Part shown: piece by piece, positions 25,917-34,308 of the stretch | How the letters are laid out: every line of letters starts with the position of its first letter | How positions within the stretch are numbered: position 1 is the stretch's first letter | Source: Pelosinus fermentans JBW45 | GTDB taxonomy: Bacteria > Bacillota > Negativicutes > DSM-13327 | Direction: 5' to 3' | NCBI RefSeq assembly: GCF_000271665.2 | Contig: NZ_CP010978.1 | Coordinates: 3,006,501-3,070,500, forward strand | DNA: 64,000 bases | The notes under the pieces: model-generated | The model's database searches: none | What the model was told of the DNA's origin: nothing | Seen by the model: only the letters and a program-made list of their open reading frames with translations | Made by a program: the position numbers and the translations under genes

Positions 25917-27092
25917 TTACCTGCGCATATTCTCTTTCTCCGCTTTTTTAACTACATTCATGGCATAAACCCTAGCTTTATTACCTACCTCCGAGGCTTT
26001 AGGTGAATATAGAGCAATCACTGACTCTATTAACTGACTAGAATACCCTTGCTCTAACATCGTCTGCGCTATTTCGCAATCAACTTTGGCGTTCACTTCA
26101 CTTCCCACATTTCTTGCAACAAAAAGGTTTAGACGATATTGATATTCTTGCATTGTTAGACTCTCTTTATCTTGCTGCGATGCCACTGCTACATTACCTT
26201 GCTCCTTAACAGAGCTTTGCAAAGGAGAGAAGTCTAATCCTTTTACATCCGCTGCATTAACATCATAGAGCTTAGATTCATCACTAAACTTTGCCTCAGA
26301 AAAATCAGCATTAATTAAACTTACGTTTCTAAATTCATTAAGACTGCTTAAAGTAACCGCTCTAAAGTCAACGCCGTCTAAATTACAGTCAGCAAAACGC
26401 CCATACTCAATTTCAGATTGTTTAAAATCCATATTCTCTAAAGTGCTCTTTTCAAAAGTAACATTCGTAATTTTTGCTTTAGCTAATACAGATTCTTGCA
26501 TTTCGCAATCCTTAAATGCCACTGAGTACAAATCCGCATTTTCCAAAGAGGCATTCATAAATTTACAACCTTTCATTTGGCTCTCAATAATAGAAGCCTC
26601 ATTAAAATTGGCGTGCCTAAAATTAACATTTTCTCCGTAAAACCAACTAATTTTTGATCCACTCAAATCAGCATCACTTAAGTTGACATCTTTAAATACA
26701 TTTAAATCACTAAATTCAACATTCGCACTCTTAAAACTTGCATTTGCTAGGTTGCTCTCTTTAATACCTACGCCTTCGATTCTAACATGGGACAAATTCA
26801 CTTTTTGCATTGCGCAGCCAGTAAAATCCACGGTAGACAAATCTGCCTTTTCAAAATTGCCACCAATCAAAAGACCATTTTTAAACTCACCTTGCTTAAT
26901 TATTGTCTCACTAAAATTAACACCACTTAAATTACAATCCTCAAATTTAACACATTCAAATTTTCTGCCAGATAAGTCAAGTCCACTTAGATCACAATAT
27001 TTAAAATTAATTTGCAATCCATCCTGTTGTTCCTCAAGGATTTGGTTAAAATCCTCTTGGGTCATTTTTTTTAAAATTCCCTCTTGTCCCAT
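25917..27092 (-). CDS. Pentapeptide-repeat protein with unknown C-terminal domain
   Basis: 391 residues. From about 30 to 290 the chain is built of A(D/N)LXX-type five-residue repeats (for example DLSGLDLSGRKF, NLSGVNFSE), which fold as a right-handed quadrilateral beta-helix. Residues about 310-391 form a separate helical segment (MQEYQYRLNLF, EVNAKVDCEIAQTMLEQGY) that I do not recognise. No signal peptide, so cytosolic. Some pentapeptide proteins mimic DNA and protect gyrase, but most have no known function. AAGGAGG lies ten bases before the ATG. It is transcribed alone. Confidence 0.85.
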   Translation of the reverse strand: MGQEGILKKMTQEDFNQILEEQQDGLQINFKYCDLSGLDLSGRKFECVKFEDCNLSGVNFSETIIKQGEFKNGLLIGGNFEKADLSTVDFTGCAMQKVNLSHVRIEGVGIKESNLANASFKSANVEFSDLNVFKDVNLSDADLSGSKISWFYGENVNFRHANFNEASIIESQMKGCKFMNASLENADLYSVAFKDCEMQESVLAKAKITNVTFEKSTLENMDFKQSEIEYGRFADCNLDGVDFRAVTLSSLNEFRNVSLINADFSEAKFSDESKLYDVNAADVKGLDFSPLQSSVKEQGNVAVASQQDKESLTMQEYQYRLNLFVARNVGSEVNAKVDCEIAQTMLEQGYSSQLIESVIALYSPKASEVGNKARVYAMNVVKKAEKENMRR

Positions 27093-27490
27093 CTACTTAA
27101 AACCTCCTTGCCGTCGTATCTCCTTCATTCTACTTCTTATTTATTAGACGAGCTTAAAATCTTAGTGCAACACTATGTAAAACAATAAACAATTTCCTTC
27201 TTACCTTAGTTGAGAGTAAGGGATTAGGAGTTATACAAAAAAAGGTAGTTACCTTTGCCTATTCTGCCTAGCTTAAGAATTCACTTATCGAAAAAAGCTA
27301 GCTTCCCTGTTTATATTCGCTATTGCACGATAATATCCTTGCAGTAAGCGCTAGTCTTTTATTTTATGAAATCACTTTCAATTGTTAGAACCCTTCAACT
27401 GAGGTAGAAGCTAACTTGGTTGCTAATGTAAAAAGCAAGGTAGCAACATAATTCAACATTTCACTGTATTTAAGCTATCTTTAAGTAAAA
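27093..27490. other. Intergenic stretch without recognised gene
   Basis: AT-rich, stops in all frames. Only a small AAAGGTA/TACCTTT hairpin near 27243-27259 is noticeable. Confidence 0.6.
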
Positions 27491-27527
27491 CAAAAAACAC
27501 TACAGGGCTCACCAAGCCTTGCAGTGT
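27491..27527 (-). terminator. Terminator of tRNA-Val
   Basis: On the minus strand ACACTGCAAGGCT/AGCCCTGTAGTGT stem, then TTTTTTG. Confidence 0.85.
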
Positions 27528-27540
27528 CTATATTTCTAGA

Positions 27541-27617
27541 TGGTGGGGTTAGGCGGACTCGAACCGCAGACCTCTTCGATGTCAACGAAGCGCTCTAACC
27601 AACTGAGCTATAACCCC
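27541..27617 (-). tRNA. tRNA-Val (anticodon GAC)
   Basis: Acceptor GGGGTTA/TAACCCC, D-arm GCTCAGTTGGTTAGAGC, anticodon stem CTTCG/CGAAG with loop TTGACAT, T-loop TTCGAGT, encoded CCA. One mismatch at the outer T-stem pair. Confidence 0.95.
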
Positions 27618-27738
27618 TTTATATTGCACATGTGCTGTATAAAAATTCGATTCAGTAGAGCACTCTTTACATTATAGAGTATTCAAACTTGCTTTGCAAG
27701 TAGTTTTTATGTAGTTTTATTATGATCACAGCACTTAC

Positions 27739-28254
27739 TCAAAAATCACTCTCATATTCTCGGATGATCTCTTGAAGGCGAATTAAATTATCAATAAGAG
27801 CTTCATTTGCATCTTCTCTTAATTCCTGAAGTAGTGCAATAATAGCTTCATAACTTGATTCGAGAGGCAGATCTCGTGTTTTTTTGATATCAATATCAAT
27901 CTCTTCTAAGATCATAATTTCCATGATTTCTTCCATTTTTTCTTTTCCTAGCCGTTTAACACTTTCCAAGGTACTTTTGAGTAGATCAGCCGTTTCCTCA
28001 GTAACTTCTTTAACACTAAGAATGTAATCCTCTTCTGTACGCTCAATGGTATAAAAAAGGTTGCCTCGCTCATTTGATCCTTCAAATATAAATGGATCGC
28101 CAAATTTTATAGCCTCTACTATACGCTCTTCAACTTCTAAATAAATATCATCAAGACCCGTATGGCTCGTTTTTTCATCTCCAAAAGTCAAAGAGTATTT
28201 TTTTCTTCCTTGTCCCACAATCGAATTTATTTTGTCATTTTCAAAATCGCTCAC
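27739..28254 (-). CDS. Hypothetical acidic protein
   Basis: About 171 residues, not recognised. Acidic, soluble; the second half (residues about 85-171) is largely helical with many Glu/Leu (KEKMEEIMEIMILEEIDI) and could form a coiled coil. No Cys or membrane span. The ATG at 28260 is only one base from GGAGG; GTG two codons later (28254) has the right spacing and is taken as the start. It is transcribed alone downstream of nothing obvious. Confidence 0.65.
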   Translation of the reverse strand: MSDFENDKINSIVGQGRKKYSLTFGDEKTSHTGLDDIYLEVEERIVEAIKFGDPFIFEGSNERGNLFYTIERTEEDYILSVKEVTEETADLLKSTLESVKRLGKEKMEEIMEIMILEEIDIDIKKTRDLPLESSYEAIIALLQELREDANEALIDNLIRLQEIIREYESDF

Positions 28255-28430
28255 TTGCATTCCTCCGTTACTGTCATTATTGTTCGAAATAACTAATGAT
28301 AGTTCGACTGCAAGCTATATTATTCCTCTTTCTTTAATTGTTAAATAAGAAAAATCTTCTAAACTTTTAAAAATGTCTTTTAGTTTGGTGTGCAATCAGT
28401 AAAATCATAACGCTTTTATTTACTAATAAT

Positions 28431-28880
28431 TTAGCTTAATAGTAACTTTCCTCCTATTGCCAATAATACTAGACCTAATATTTGATTCCATCCGTAGCTG
28501 CTTTGCTCTAAACCGAATGCACCAAAATGATCAATCAGTATAGCTGTCAATACCTGCCCTACGATAATTGCTGTTGTTGCATTGGCCGCTCCTACTTCTG
28601 GAATGCTGGCAGCTACAAGATAAATAATTCCCACGCCAACTACTCCTCCAAGATAAACATACCAAGGTGCCTCGGCAAATGCGGATAAATCGCCCTTACC
28701 CATTTTCATTCCGAATAATAGCAATAGGATCAGAATTGTACCTGTAATATGCACAACAAAAGTGGTCTCAAGAAGACCAATAACTTTACTCAATCCTGCA
28801 TTTAAAGCTCCCTGTACTGCCATGAGCACACCAGAAACGAAAGCCAATAACAATGCTAATGTATTCCCTGATATATCCAA
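28431..28880 (-). CDS. YdcZ-family (DUF606) DMT-type membrane protein
   Basis: About 149 residues, with four to five transmembrane helices and the internal sequence QGALNAGLSK in the first helix pair, GVVGVGIIYLVAAS, and NATTAIIVGQVLTAILIDHFG, which match the half-size DMT/EamA relatives of the YdcZ type. Such proteins usually work as homo- or heterodimers in small-molecule export. The GTG at 28889 overlaps GAGGAG; TTG 28880 has eight-base spacing and is preferred. Substrate unknown. Confidence 0.8.
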   Translation of the reverse strand: MDISGNTLALLLAFVSGVLMAVQGALNAGLSKVIGLLETTFVVHITGTILILLLLFGMKMGKGDLSAFAEAPWYVYLGGVVGVGIIYLVAASIPEVGAANATTAIIVGQVLTAILIDHFGAFGLEQSSYGWNQILGLVLLAIGGKLLLS

Positions 28881-28990
28881 TCTATACACTCCTCAAACTA
28901 AATCTATTTTTTCTGTCTTAGAGTAGTATCTTATTTGACTCATCTTTATATACCAGCCAATAAATCAAAAACGAAAAAACACTTAATTCA

Positions 28991-29015
28991 AAAAAAATAC
29001 AGGCTTTACGCCTGT
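28991..29015 (-). terminator. Terminator of the riboswitch-controlled 3D gene
   Basis: ACAGGC/GCCTGT stem directly at the stop codon, then eight T on the minus strand. Confidence 0.8.
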
Positions 29016-29605
29016 TAATCTAAAATGTATACAATTACTTTTTTTCTGCCAAATTGCATTGCCTCTCCATGGCTATCAAAGGCTAGATCAATCTTATTCC
29101 CCTTTATAGCACCGCCGATATCATCTGCGATTGCATGACCATAGCCAGGAATGAATAACCTCGTTCCAAGAGGAATTACATTAGGATCAACAGCTACAAT
29201 TCCCTTACGTACTAAATTACCACCATATGTATGATTGGAGTTTCCATCATCATAAGCACTATATGCAGATGCACTCATATTTAAGGACCTGCTATACCTG
29301 CTCGGATTACCGTCAGCGCTGCCAGGACGCCCTAAACACAGTAAAGTCTCTCTACCAACAACTCCATCAGCCAGTAAGCCGTTGCTAATTTGAAAATCTT
29401 TAATTGCCTTTAATGTTGCCTTCCCAAAAACACCATCAACTTCATCAAAGTAGAAACCTTTTTCTAAAAGTGATTTTTGAACCATTTGCACATCTTCACC
29501 GCGCATGCCAAACTTGATTAGTTTGTCCCCAGGTGCGGCAAAAACGACAGCACTACTTAGCAGCATGCAAAAAGCTAATGCTACTGCTACATAAACCTTT
29601 TTCAT
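29015..29605 (-). CDS. Secreted peptidoglycan-binding 3D-domain protein
   Basis: 196 residues: signal peptide 1-23 (cut after VFA), a PG_binding_1 domain at about 30-90 (RGEDVQMVQKSLLEKGFYF, VDGVFGKATLKAIKDFQ), and a C-terminal 3D domain at about 108-196 with the aspartates in VDPNVIPLGT, ADDIGG and KGNKIDLAF. 3D domains share the double-psi fold of MltA/RlpA and are linked to lytic transglycosylase-type wall cleavage, as in Sps/YocH/YabE proteins. ATG with GAGAGGTG upstream. A c-di-AMP riboswitch lies in its leader, so wall remodelling is tied to the osmotic/wall signal c-di-AMP. Confidence 0.92.
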   Translation of the reverse strand: MKKVYVAVALAFCMLLSSAVVFAAPGDKLIKFGMRGEDVQMVQKSLLEKGFYFDEVDGVFGKATLKAIKDFQISNGLLADGVVGRETLLCLGRPGSADGNPSRYSRSLNMSASAYSAYDDGNSNHTYGGNLVRKGIVAVDPNVIPLGTRLFIPGYGHAIADDIGGAIKGNKIDLAFDSHGEAMQFGRKKVIVYILD

Positions 29606-29679
29606 TTGTTCACCTCTCTTTTTTAACGCTTCGGAGGTTATTGATTACGCACAACGCAATAACAAAAAACTCCTAACGT

Positions 29680-29803
29680 TCAGCCTCCGGGGTTAGCTGT
29701 CGGGATAGGGAAAAGAGAGATCGAAGAACGCGCCCCTCCGTTTTAACGGATTATCCCCTGTTTTTATATTGGTTCCCCCGTACCTATAAGGATTCGGCAT
29801 TAT
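29680..29803 (-). ncRNA. c-di-AMP riboswitch (ydaO-yuaA leader)
   Basis: The minus strand shows the conserved blocks in order: GCCGAATCC, GGTACGGGGGAACCA, GGGGATAATCC, then CCCGACAGCTAACCCCGGAGGC. These are hallmarks of the ydaO/yuaA class, which binds c-di-AMP and usually turns expression off. Downstream, a CTAAC/GTTAG pairing followed by GGAGTTTTTT could form a terminator competing with the aptamer, and CCTCCG near 29630 can pair with CGGAGG of the aptamer 3' strand. The controlled gene is the 3D-domain wall protein. Confidence 0.92.
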
Positions 29804-29807
29804 AGAT

Positions 29808-29836
29808 ATAATACTATATTTTATGCAAATAGTCAA
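29808..29836 (-). promoter_or_regulatory. Promoter of the riboswitch transcript
   Basis: On the minus strand -35 TTGACT (29831-29836), 17-bp spacer, -10 TATTAT (29808-29813). Transcription would begin almost at the aptamer's first base. Confidence 0.75.
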
Positions 29837-29846
29837 AATTAGGTGT

Positions 29847-30554
29847 TCAAATTCCAAACAAATCTGACATTTGTTTGGTTACAATACCAGTAATCTCCAT
29901 ATTATGTTCTGCTTGATATGCTTCAACGGCTTGTTTCGTAACGGTCCCAAAGATACCATCAGCTCGGCTATTTAAATAACCTAATTCTTTTAGCTTCATT
30001 TGTAATACGGCCACATCTGACCCTGTTATTTGGTGTTTAAGAGTACGTTCTACTTTTATTTTACGCCCTTCAATACGCACAGGAGTGCCGATTGGTACCC
30101 ATTCAAATAATTCTTCTACATCTTTGTTGCGCATGCGGATACAGCCGTGACTAGCAAACTGTCCAATAGACCAAGGTTTGTTTGTTCCATGTATCCCGTA
30201 TATCCCCCATGGTACATTAAGTCCAATCCAGCGAGTACCAAAACCTGTGCCCCAGTTATAATCTTTCCATACTACATTCCACTCGCCAATAGGTGTAGGC
30301 GTCTTATTCTTACCTACAGCAATTCGATATTTCTTATGTAAATTTCCATCACTATACACCTCTAATATCCTTTGGGATATTTTAATAACTACACTTACTG
30401 TTCCTGAAGGCGCAGTCATTGCTTGATTCTCAATCGCTGCTAATTCTTTCTCATCCATATATTCAAATCCTACCATTCCAAAGATAAGACTCATTAACAA
30501 TAGAATAGCAACGCTGTAAAATATCTGTTGGCGCCTGATCTTTACTATTGTCAC
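29847..30554 (-). CDS. L,D-transpeptidase (YkuD) with peptidoglycan-binding domain
   Basis: Cross-links peptidoglycan by 3-3 bonds or attaches groups to it, outside the membrane. 235 residues: an uncleaved-looking membrane anchor at about 11-30, the YkuD domain at about 52-160 with IHGTNKPWSIG and SHGCIRM (catalytic Cys 138, His 122 and 136), then a PG_binding_1 domain at about 170-232 (DVAVLQMKLKELGY, DGIFGTVTKQAVEAYQ). GTG start at 30554, with GGGAGG upstream. It sits between two 3D-domain wall proteins, in a small wall-remodelling group. Confidence 0.93.
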   Translation of the reverse strand: MTIVKIRRQQIFYSVAILLLMSLIFGMVGFEYMDEKELAAIENQAMTAPSGTVSVVIKISQRILEVYSDGNLHKKYRIAVGKNKTPTPIGEWNVVWKDYNWGTGFGTRWIGLNVPWGIYGIHGTNKPWSIGQFASHGCIRMRNKDVEELFEWVPIGTPVRIEGRKIKVERTLKHQITGSDVAVLQMKLKELGYLNSRADGIFGTVTKQAVEAYQAEHNMEITGIVTKQMSDLFGI

Positions 30555-30660
30555 ACCATTCCCTCCCTAATAGAACACTCTCTAAAAATATATGTTTTTA
30601 AGGAGGAAAATAGTATAATAGATTTATATACTGTTAAATTTAACAAAATGGAGGCATTTA

Positions 30661-30780
30661 CTTTTAGCGACGATAAAACTATATCACGAAAATGCTTATA
30701 CCAAAGATTTTACTGCCAACATTACTAAGATAACGTCTCTGCCTAATGATAAACGGGCTGTAACTCTTATACCTTCTATA
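30661..30780 (+). pseudogene. Possible N-terminal relic of an alanyl-tRNA editing protein (AlaX)
   Basis: A plus-strand reading encodes ATIKLYHENAYTKDFTANIT followed by KITSLPNDKRAVTL, similar to the first ~35 residues of AlaX-type trans-editing proteins (KLYxxxxYxKxFxAxV). It has no usable start codon in frame (CTT TTA GCG at the expected place), although GGAGG lies just upstream, and the frame runs into the terminator at 30781, with no HxxxH editing domain. It is therefore a decayed fragment if the resemblance is right; similarity is from memory and short. Confidence 0.4.
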
Positions 30781-30837
30781 AAAAACAGCTCTAGCTTGTG
30801 TAACCTTCGCAGGTCACAAACTAGAGCTGTTTTTTTA
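30781..30837. terminator. Terminator of the second 3D-domain gene
   Basis: AAAAACAGCTCTAG/CTAGAGCTGTTTTT outer stem with an inner TTGTG/CACAA pairing and T-runs on both strands. Confidence 0.85.
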
Positions 30838-31566
30838 TTAATTTAGCACATATACTTTTACTTTTTGAATACCATAATCAAGAGCATCTTGACGATCATT
30901 GAAGACTAAATCGATACGATTTCCTTTAATGGCACTTCCTTGATCTTCTGCGACAGCTTCACCATAACCTTCAATCCATAATTTCGTTCCCATGGGAATT
31001 ACCCGTGGATCTACAGCTGCTACTCCTGAGCGCACCTTGCTTCCTACATAAGTCTTAGTATCCCATTTACCATTGTCTAATGTCCCTGGTGCATACGCTG
31101 TTGCTGTCATATTTAGAACCTTTTTATAATCCTGCGGAGCCGCTGTTAACGAATCGCTTTCACTAACAGCTTTAGGAGCTATAATCTGATTATTAAAGAA
31201 TGTAGCAATCGCTGTTAATTCTTTTTCATAAGGAGCTACTTTGCTTATAATCCGTTGCCCCATTTGCTCACGCAATGCATTTTGAACCGTTTGATTTACG
31301 TTAACTTGTTCTAATAGATTACTGCCAGTGTTGATTTGGTTAGACTGATTTACAGCAGTTTTCGCCAACGTCTCAATTACCTGTTGCTTATTGCCTTGTT
31401 CCCATTGATTTTTCAATACTAATAATTGTTGTATTCGATCGACATTGGCCTGCTGTGCTGCGATTTGCGCCAATTGGTCATTTAATGATGCGGCATGGGC
31501 AGGCACTATGGGAGAAAAAAACTGAACTACCACAACTGCTGCAATACTCGCAATTATTTTTTTCAT
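30838..31566 (-). CDS. Secreted 3D-domain protein with helical N-terminal domain
   Basis: 242 residues: signal peptide 1-25 (PAHA before ASL), a Gln/Asn-rich helical region at about 26-135 that is probably a coiled coil (NDQLAQIAAQQANVDRIQQ), and a C-terminal 3D domain at about 150-242 with VDPRVIPMGT, AEDQGS and KGNRIDLVF. Likely a wall-cleaving or wall-binding enzyme. ATG with AAAGGGGAT upstream. It is related to the riboswitch-controlled gene by domain but lacks PG_binding and I see no c-di-AMP motif in its 100-bp leader. Confidence 0.88.
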   Translation of the reverse strand: MKKIIASIAAVVVVQFFSPIVPAHAASLNDQLAQIAAQQANVDRIQQLLVLKNQWEQGNKQQVIETLAKTAVNQSNQINTGSNLLEQVNVNQTVQNALREQMGQRIISKVAPYEKELTAIATFFNNQIIAPKAVSESDSLTAAPQDYKKVLNMTATAYAPGTLDNGKWDTKTYVGSKVRSGVAAVDPRVIPMGTKLWIEGYGEAVAEDQGSAIKGNRIDLVFNDRQDALDYGIQKVKVYVLN

Positions 31567-31667
31567 TTGTAATCCCCTTTCGAAAATGCATACATGGGTA
31601 AATCCTATCTATATGTCATTTTACCATACAGTTTACATAATTAGTAACGGTAATTACTACCTAATAA

Positions 31668-31697
31668 AAAAGAAGCGGCATATAAACCGCTTCTTTT
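31668..31697. terminator. Terminator after the M20 amidohydrolase
   Basis: AAAAGAAGCGG/CCGCTTCTTTT stem with T-run, 26 bp past the stop. Confidence 0.85.
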
Positions 31698-31723
31698 CTA
31701 ACTTTATTCTACTTTTAATACCT

Positions 31724-32953
31724 TTACTTTGCTAGTTGAAATAAGGTTTCGGTCAGCACATCAATTCCGGACATGATTTCATCGATTGCAGTATGCTCTT
31801 CGCCATTGTGGCTAACGCCATTTTGCGACGGAACAAAAATCATTCCAGCAGGTGCCAGGTGCGATAGATTCATCGCATCATGCCCAGCTCGACTATGTAT
31901 AACTTGATGAGGCACCTTCTTTTCCAAACATACTTTCTTAATAAGACTTATAATATCTTTATTCATGTTTACTGGCTTTTCTGCAGACAGCAACATAATA
32001 GAAACCCCTATTTCCTGCCCTTCTGCGATGGTACTAATGGCATCCTTAATATCCTGCAAACATTCAATAATACTTTCATGATTGACACCACGAATATCTA
32101 CCCACATTTCTACCACGCCAGGAATCACATTAATAGACCCAGGGTGTACGTTGAGCATCCCTACGGTAGCTACTGTACCGTATTTTGATTGTTCTGCGCC
32201 AATTTCGTGTATTGCCAGTACAATCATAGACGCGCTGACTAATGCATCTCGTCTTTCTTCCATAGGGGTAGAACCGGAATGAGCAGCCAACCCTTCTACT
32301 CTAATTTTAAGTCGTGTTGGAGCAGCAATTGCTTCCACAATACCAATCGTTTTTTGTTCCTTTTCTAAAACTCGTCCTTGCTCAATATGAAGTTCAACAA
32401 AGGCTTTTATTTCCTCCGCCTGCCTTGAAGCCTCGCCAATACGCTCTATATCGAGATGGTTTTGCGCTATTGCCTCTGCAAAGCTTAATCCCGATTGATC
32501 TTTGGCTTTGCTCCATTCAGAAACATTTGCTAAACCAACCATAGCTTTGCTGCCTACTGTAGCAAAGCCAAAACGACTTGATTCTTCACAAGCAAATATA
32601 ACTAATTCTAGAGGATGGGTTAGTCCCCCTTTATCTTTTAAACGACTGATAGCTACTAAACCACCAATCACACCAGTTACGCCGTCGTATTTTCCACCCT
32701 CTGGTACGGTATCTAAATGTGATCCTGTAATCACAGCCGGCAGTGAATCATCCCTACCTTCTAGTCGTCCAATTATATTCCCAATCTGATCCATTCTGAT
32801 CTTAAGACCAACCTGCTCCATCAAACTGATTACATACTTCTGTGCCTCTACAGCGGTTTCCGTAAAGGCTAAGCGCGTTATGCCCCGTGGCCCTTTACCA
32901 AAATGGGCAATCTTCTCTATTTCATTCATTACCCATTCTTTATTTCTGTCCAT
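31724..32953 (-). CDS. M20 family N-carbamoyl-L-amino-acid hydrolase / allantoate amidohydrolase-like
   Basis: Zinc-dependent amidase of the hydantoinase/carbamoylase group, 409 residues. Metal ligands are seen in GSHLDTVPEGG, YDGVTG, EESSRFG, LHIEQG and near the end SHNGEEHT; the dimerisation/substrate segment has AAHSGSTPM. Family members hydrolyse N-carbamoyl amino acids, allantoate or ureidoglycolate and release ammonia. No hydantoinase or purine genes are adjacent, so the substrate remains open. Two ATGs are close; 32953 has the better spacing from AAAAGGGG. It is transcribed alone. Confidence 0.9.
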   Translation of the reverse strand: MDRNKEWVMNEIEKIAHFGKGPRGITRLAFTETAVEAQKYVISLMEQVGLKIRMDQIGNIIGRLEGRDDSLPAVITGSHLDTVPEGGKYDGVTGVIGGLVAISRLKDKGGLTHPLELVIFACEESSRFGFATVGSKAMVGLANVSEWSKAKDQSGLSFAEAIAQNHLDIERIGEASRQAEEIKAFVELHIEQGRVLEKEQKTIGIVEAIAAPTRLKIRVEGLAAHSGSTPMEERRDALVSASMIVLAIHEIGAEQSKYGTVATVGMLNVHPGSINVIPGVVEMWVDIRGVNHESIIECLQDIKDAISTIAEGQEIGVSIMLLSAEKPVNMNKDIISLIKKVCLEKKVPHQVIHSRAGHDAMNLSHLAPAGMIFVPSQNGVSHNGEEHTAIDEIMSGIDVLTETLFQLAK

Positions 32954-33119
32954 TAGCATCGCCCCTTTTTGAAGTCTCTCAGCTTTTTGTTCATAATAAA
33001 CAAGTATTAGACTCTTTCTAAATTAGCTATATCGAAGGTATTTTCCTGCTTAATAAAGATATTTTCCATGGGTAAATGTCTACTTCGCCTTTGAAATGAA
33101 GTGCTTGAGCGCACCTCAC

Positions 33120-33254
33120 TTAATTATATAAGAGAGAAATGATAACAGCCAACAAGCTTGCAGCCCCCAATATACCACCAATTGTAAGGGCGGTTTTATT
33201 TAGTTTCCTCATATCCTGCCGATGATGAGCACGCTTTCCCATTCCTTTAGCCAT
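33120..33254 (-). CDS. Small single-span membrane protein (44 aa)
   Basis: ATG 33254 with AAGGGGG upstream. Basic head (MAKGMGKRAHHRQDMRKLNK), then one hydrophobic helix (TALTIGGILGAASLLAVIIS) and a short tail. Not recognised. It lies 33 bp after a small zinc-ribbon gene on the same strand, so the two may be co-transcribed. Confidence 0.6.
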   Translation of the reverse strand: MAKGMGKRAHHRQDMRKLNKTALTIGGILGAASLLAVIISLLYN

Positions 33255-33287
33255 CACTTAACCCCCTTATATAATTTTATTTCTGAC

Positions 33288-33440
33288 TTACATCTTGAAT
33301 TTAAATTTTTTTTGACAATGCTTACAAGTGATCTCTTCACTATTTACGGCTTTACACATTGGCAATTCAATCATCAATCCACAATAGGGGCATATAATCT
33401 GTACCTCATTTTGCACCTTGCACTCTCGCTTTTTGTACAT
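33288..33440 (-). CDS. Small zinc-ribbon-like protein (50 aa)
   Basis: 50 residues from ATG 33440 (GAAGGAGGG upstream; the frame is open another 48 bp but without a ribosome site). It has two Cys pairs, CPYCG and CKHCQ, about 22 residues apart, a treble-clef or zinc-ribbon spacing. The ends are rich in Lys. It may bind nucleic acid or protein. Function unknown. Confidence 0.7.
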   Translation of the reverse strand: MYKKRECKVQNEVQIICPYCGLMIELPMCKAVNSEEITCKHCQKKFKFKM

Positions 33441-33550
33441 ACTAAGCCCTCCTTCATATTTTATTACATAATATGAAGAAACATGCAAAATTGTTAAATC
33501 CTAAGCGTATGATAAATATAATTCCCTATATTCAGACTATTTCCTGCTAA

Positions 33551-33585
33551 AATAAAAATCGCGGACTATAATCCGCGATTTTATT
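33551..33585. terminator. Terminator of the ferritin-like gene
   Basis: AATAAAATCGCGGA/TCCGCGATTTTATT with one extra A, 12 bp after the stop codon. Confidence 0.85.
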
Positions 33586-33597
33586 TTCGTATTGCTA

Positions 33598-34095
33598 TTA
33601 AGCTAATGAATCTAATATCTTGCGTAATTTAACAACATGAGTTTGCTCTTCAGCTTTTAATGTTGTAAAGATTTTTCTAGCATCCTCAAATTTGGATTTG
33701 CTCGCTAATTCATCATAAAATAAAATAGAATCTTTTTCTGCCTGAATAGCCATTTGCAAAATCTCTGGAATCGTGGTAACTTCTGCAATTTTAACTTCAG
33801 CATTTTCAGAGGTTGGAAAGATATGTCCATCTGCTAGTACAGTCAGGTACCGGGAAGTTTCTGCATCAAATAAATATTCATCAGAAGCCGCCTCTTTATT
33901 CTCGTTTACCTTAGCAAAAATTTTTGTAAATGTTTCAAAATGAATAATTTCTTCGTTTTTCAATAGACAGAATAAATCCTTATGAGCATCTTCTGTTGCC
34001 CTTTCAAACGCTTGTTGGTAGAAATCACGCCCTCTTTCTTCTATTGCCATCGCAATTCGTAATCCTTCTAGATCACTAAATAATTTTACGTCCAT
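33598..34095 (-). CDS. Ferritin-like (rubrerythrin-type) diiron protein
   Basis: 165-residue four-helix ferritin-like protein with both diiron half-sites: EERGRDFYQQAF with EEIIHFE, and AEKDSILFYDEL with EEQTHVVK. It lacks the C-terminal rubredoxin domain of classical rubrerythrin. Such proteins reduce peroxides or protect against oxygen in anaerobes. ATG with GGGGGG upstream. It is divergent from thiol peroxidase, with a Fur/PerR-like box between them, so both probably belong to oxidative-stress defence. Confidence 0.88.
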   Translation of the reverse strand: MDVKLFSDLEGLRIAMAIEERGRDFYQQAFERATEDAHKDLFCLLKNEEIIHFETFTKIFAKVNENKEAASDEYLFDAETSRYLTVLADGHIFPTSENAEVKIAEVTTIPEILQMAIQAEKDSILFYDELASKSKFEDARKIFTTLKAEEQTHVVKLRKILDSLA

Positions 34096-34228
34096 TTCGT
34101 TACCCCCCTAAATAAAAATACAGCTTATCCTAAGTTCATTATTTCCACAATATAAAAAAAATTCCTGCAAAACTACAAGAAATACCAGCTTCTTCTCGTA
34201 TGACAATTATAAAAATTTAAAAGTTATT

Positions 34229-34243
34229 TAATAATAATTATCG
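34229..34243. promoter_or_regulatory. Candidate Fur/PerR-type box
   Basis: TAATAATAATTATCG matches the Fur 7-1-7 consensus at 12 of 14 defined positions and PerR at 11 of 14. It lies between two divergent peroxide-defence genes. AT-richness makes chance matches possible. Confidence 0.35.
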
Positions 34244-34308
34244 TTTACATTTTACCTGACACATGTTACCATATAATTATAACTTACATTTACAAGGAGG
34301 CATCCCAA

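Noticed and set aside
30528-30728. 66-codon frame beginning opposite the L,D-transpeptidase start
   Set aside because: No ribosome site for its start; the meaningful reading in the same region is the AlaX-like frame.
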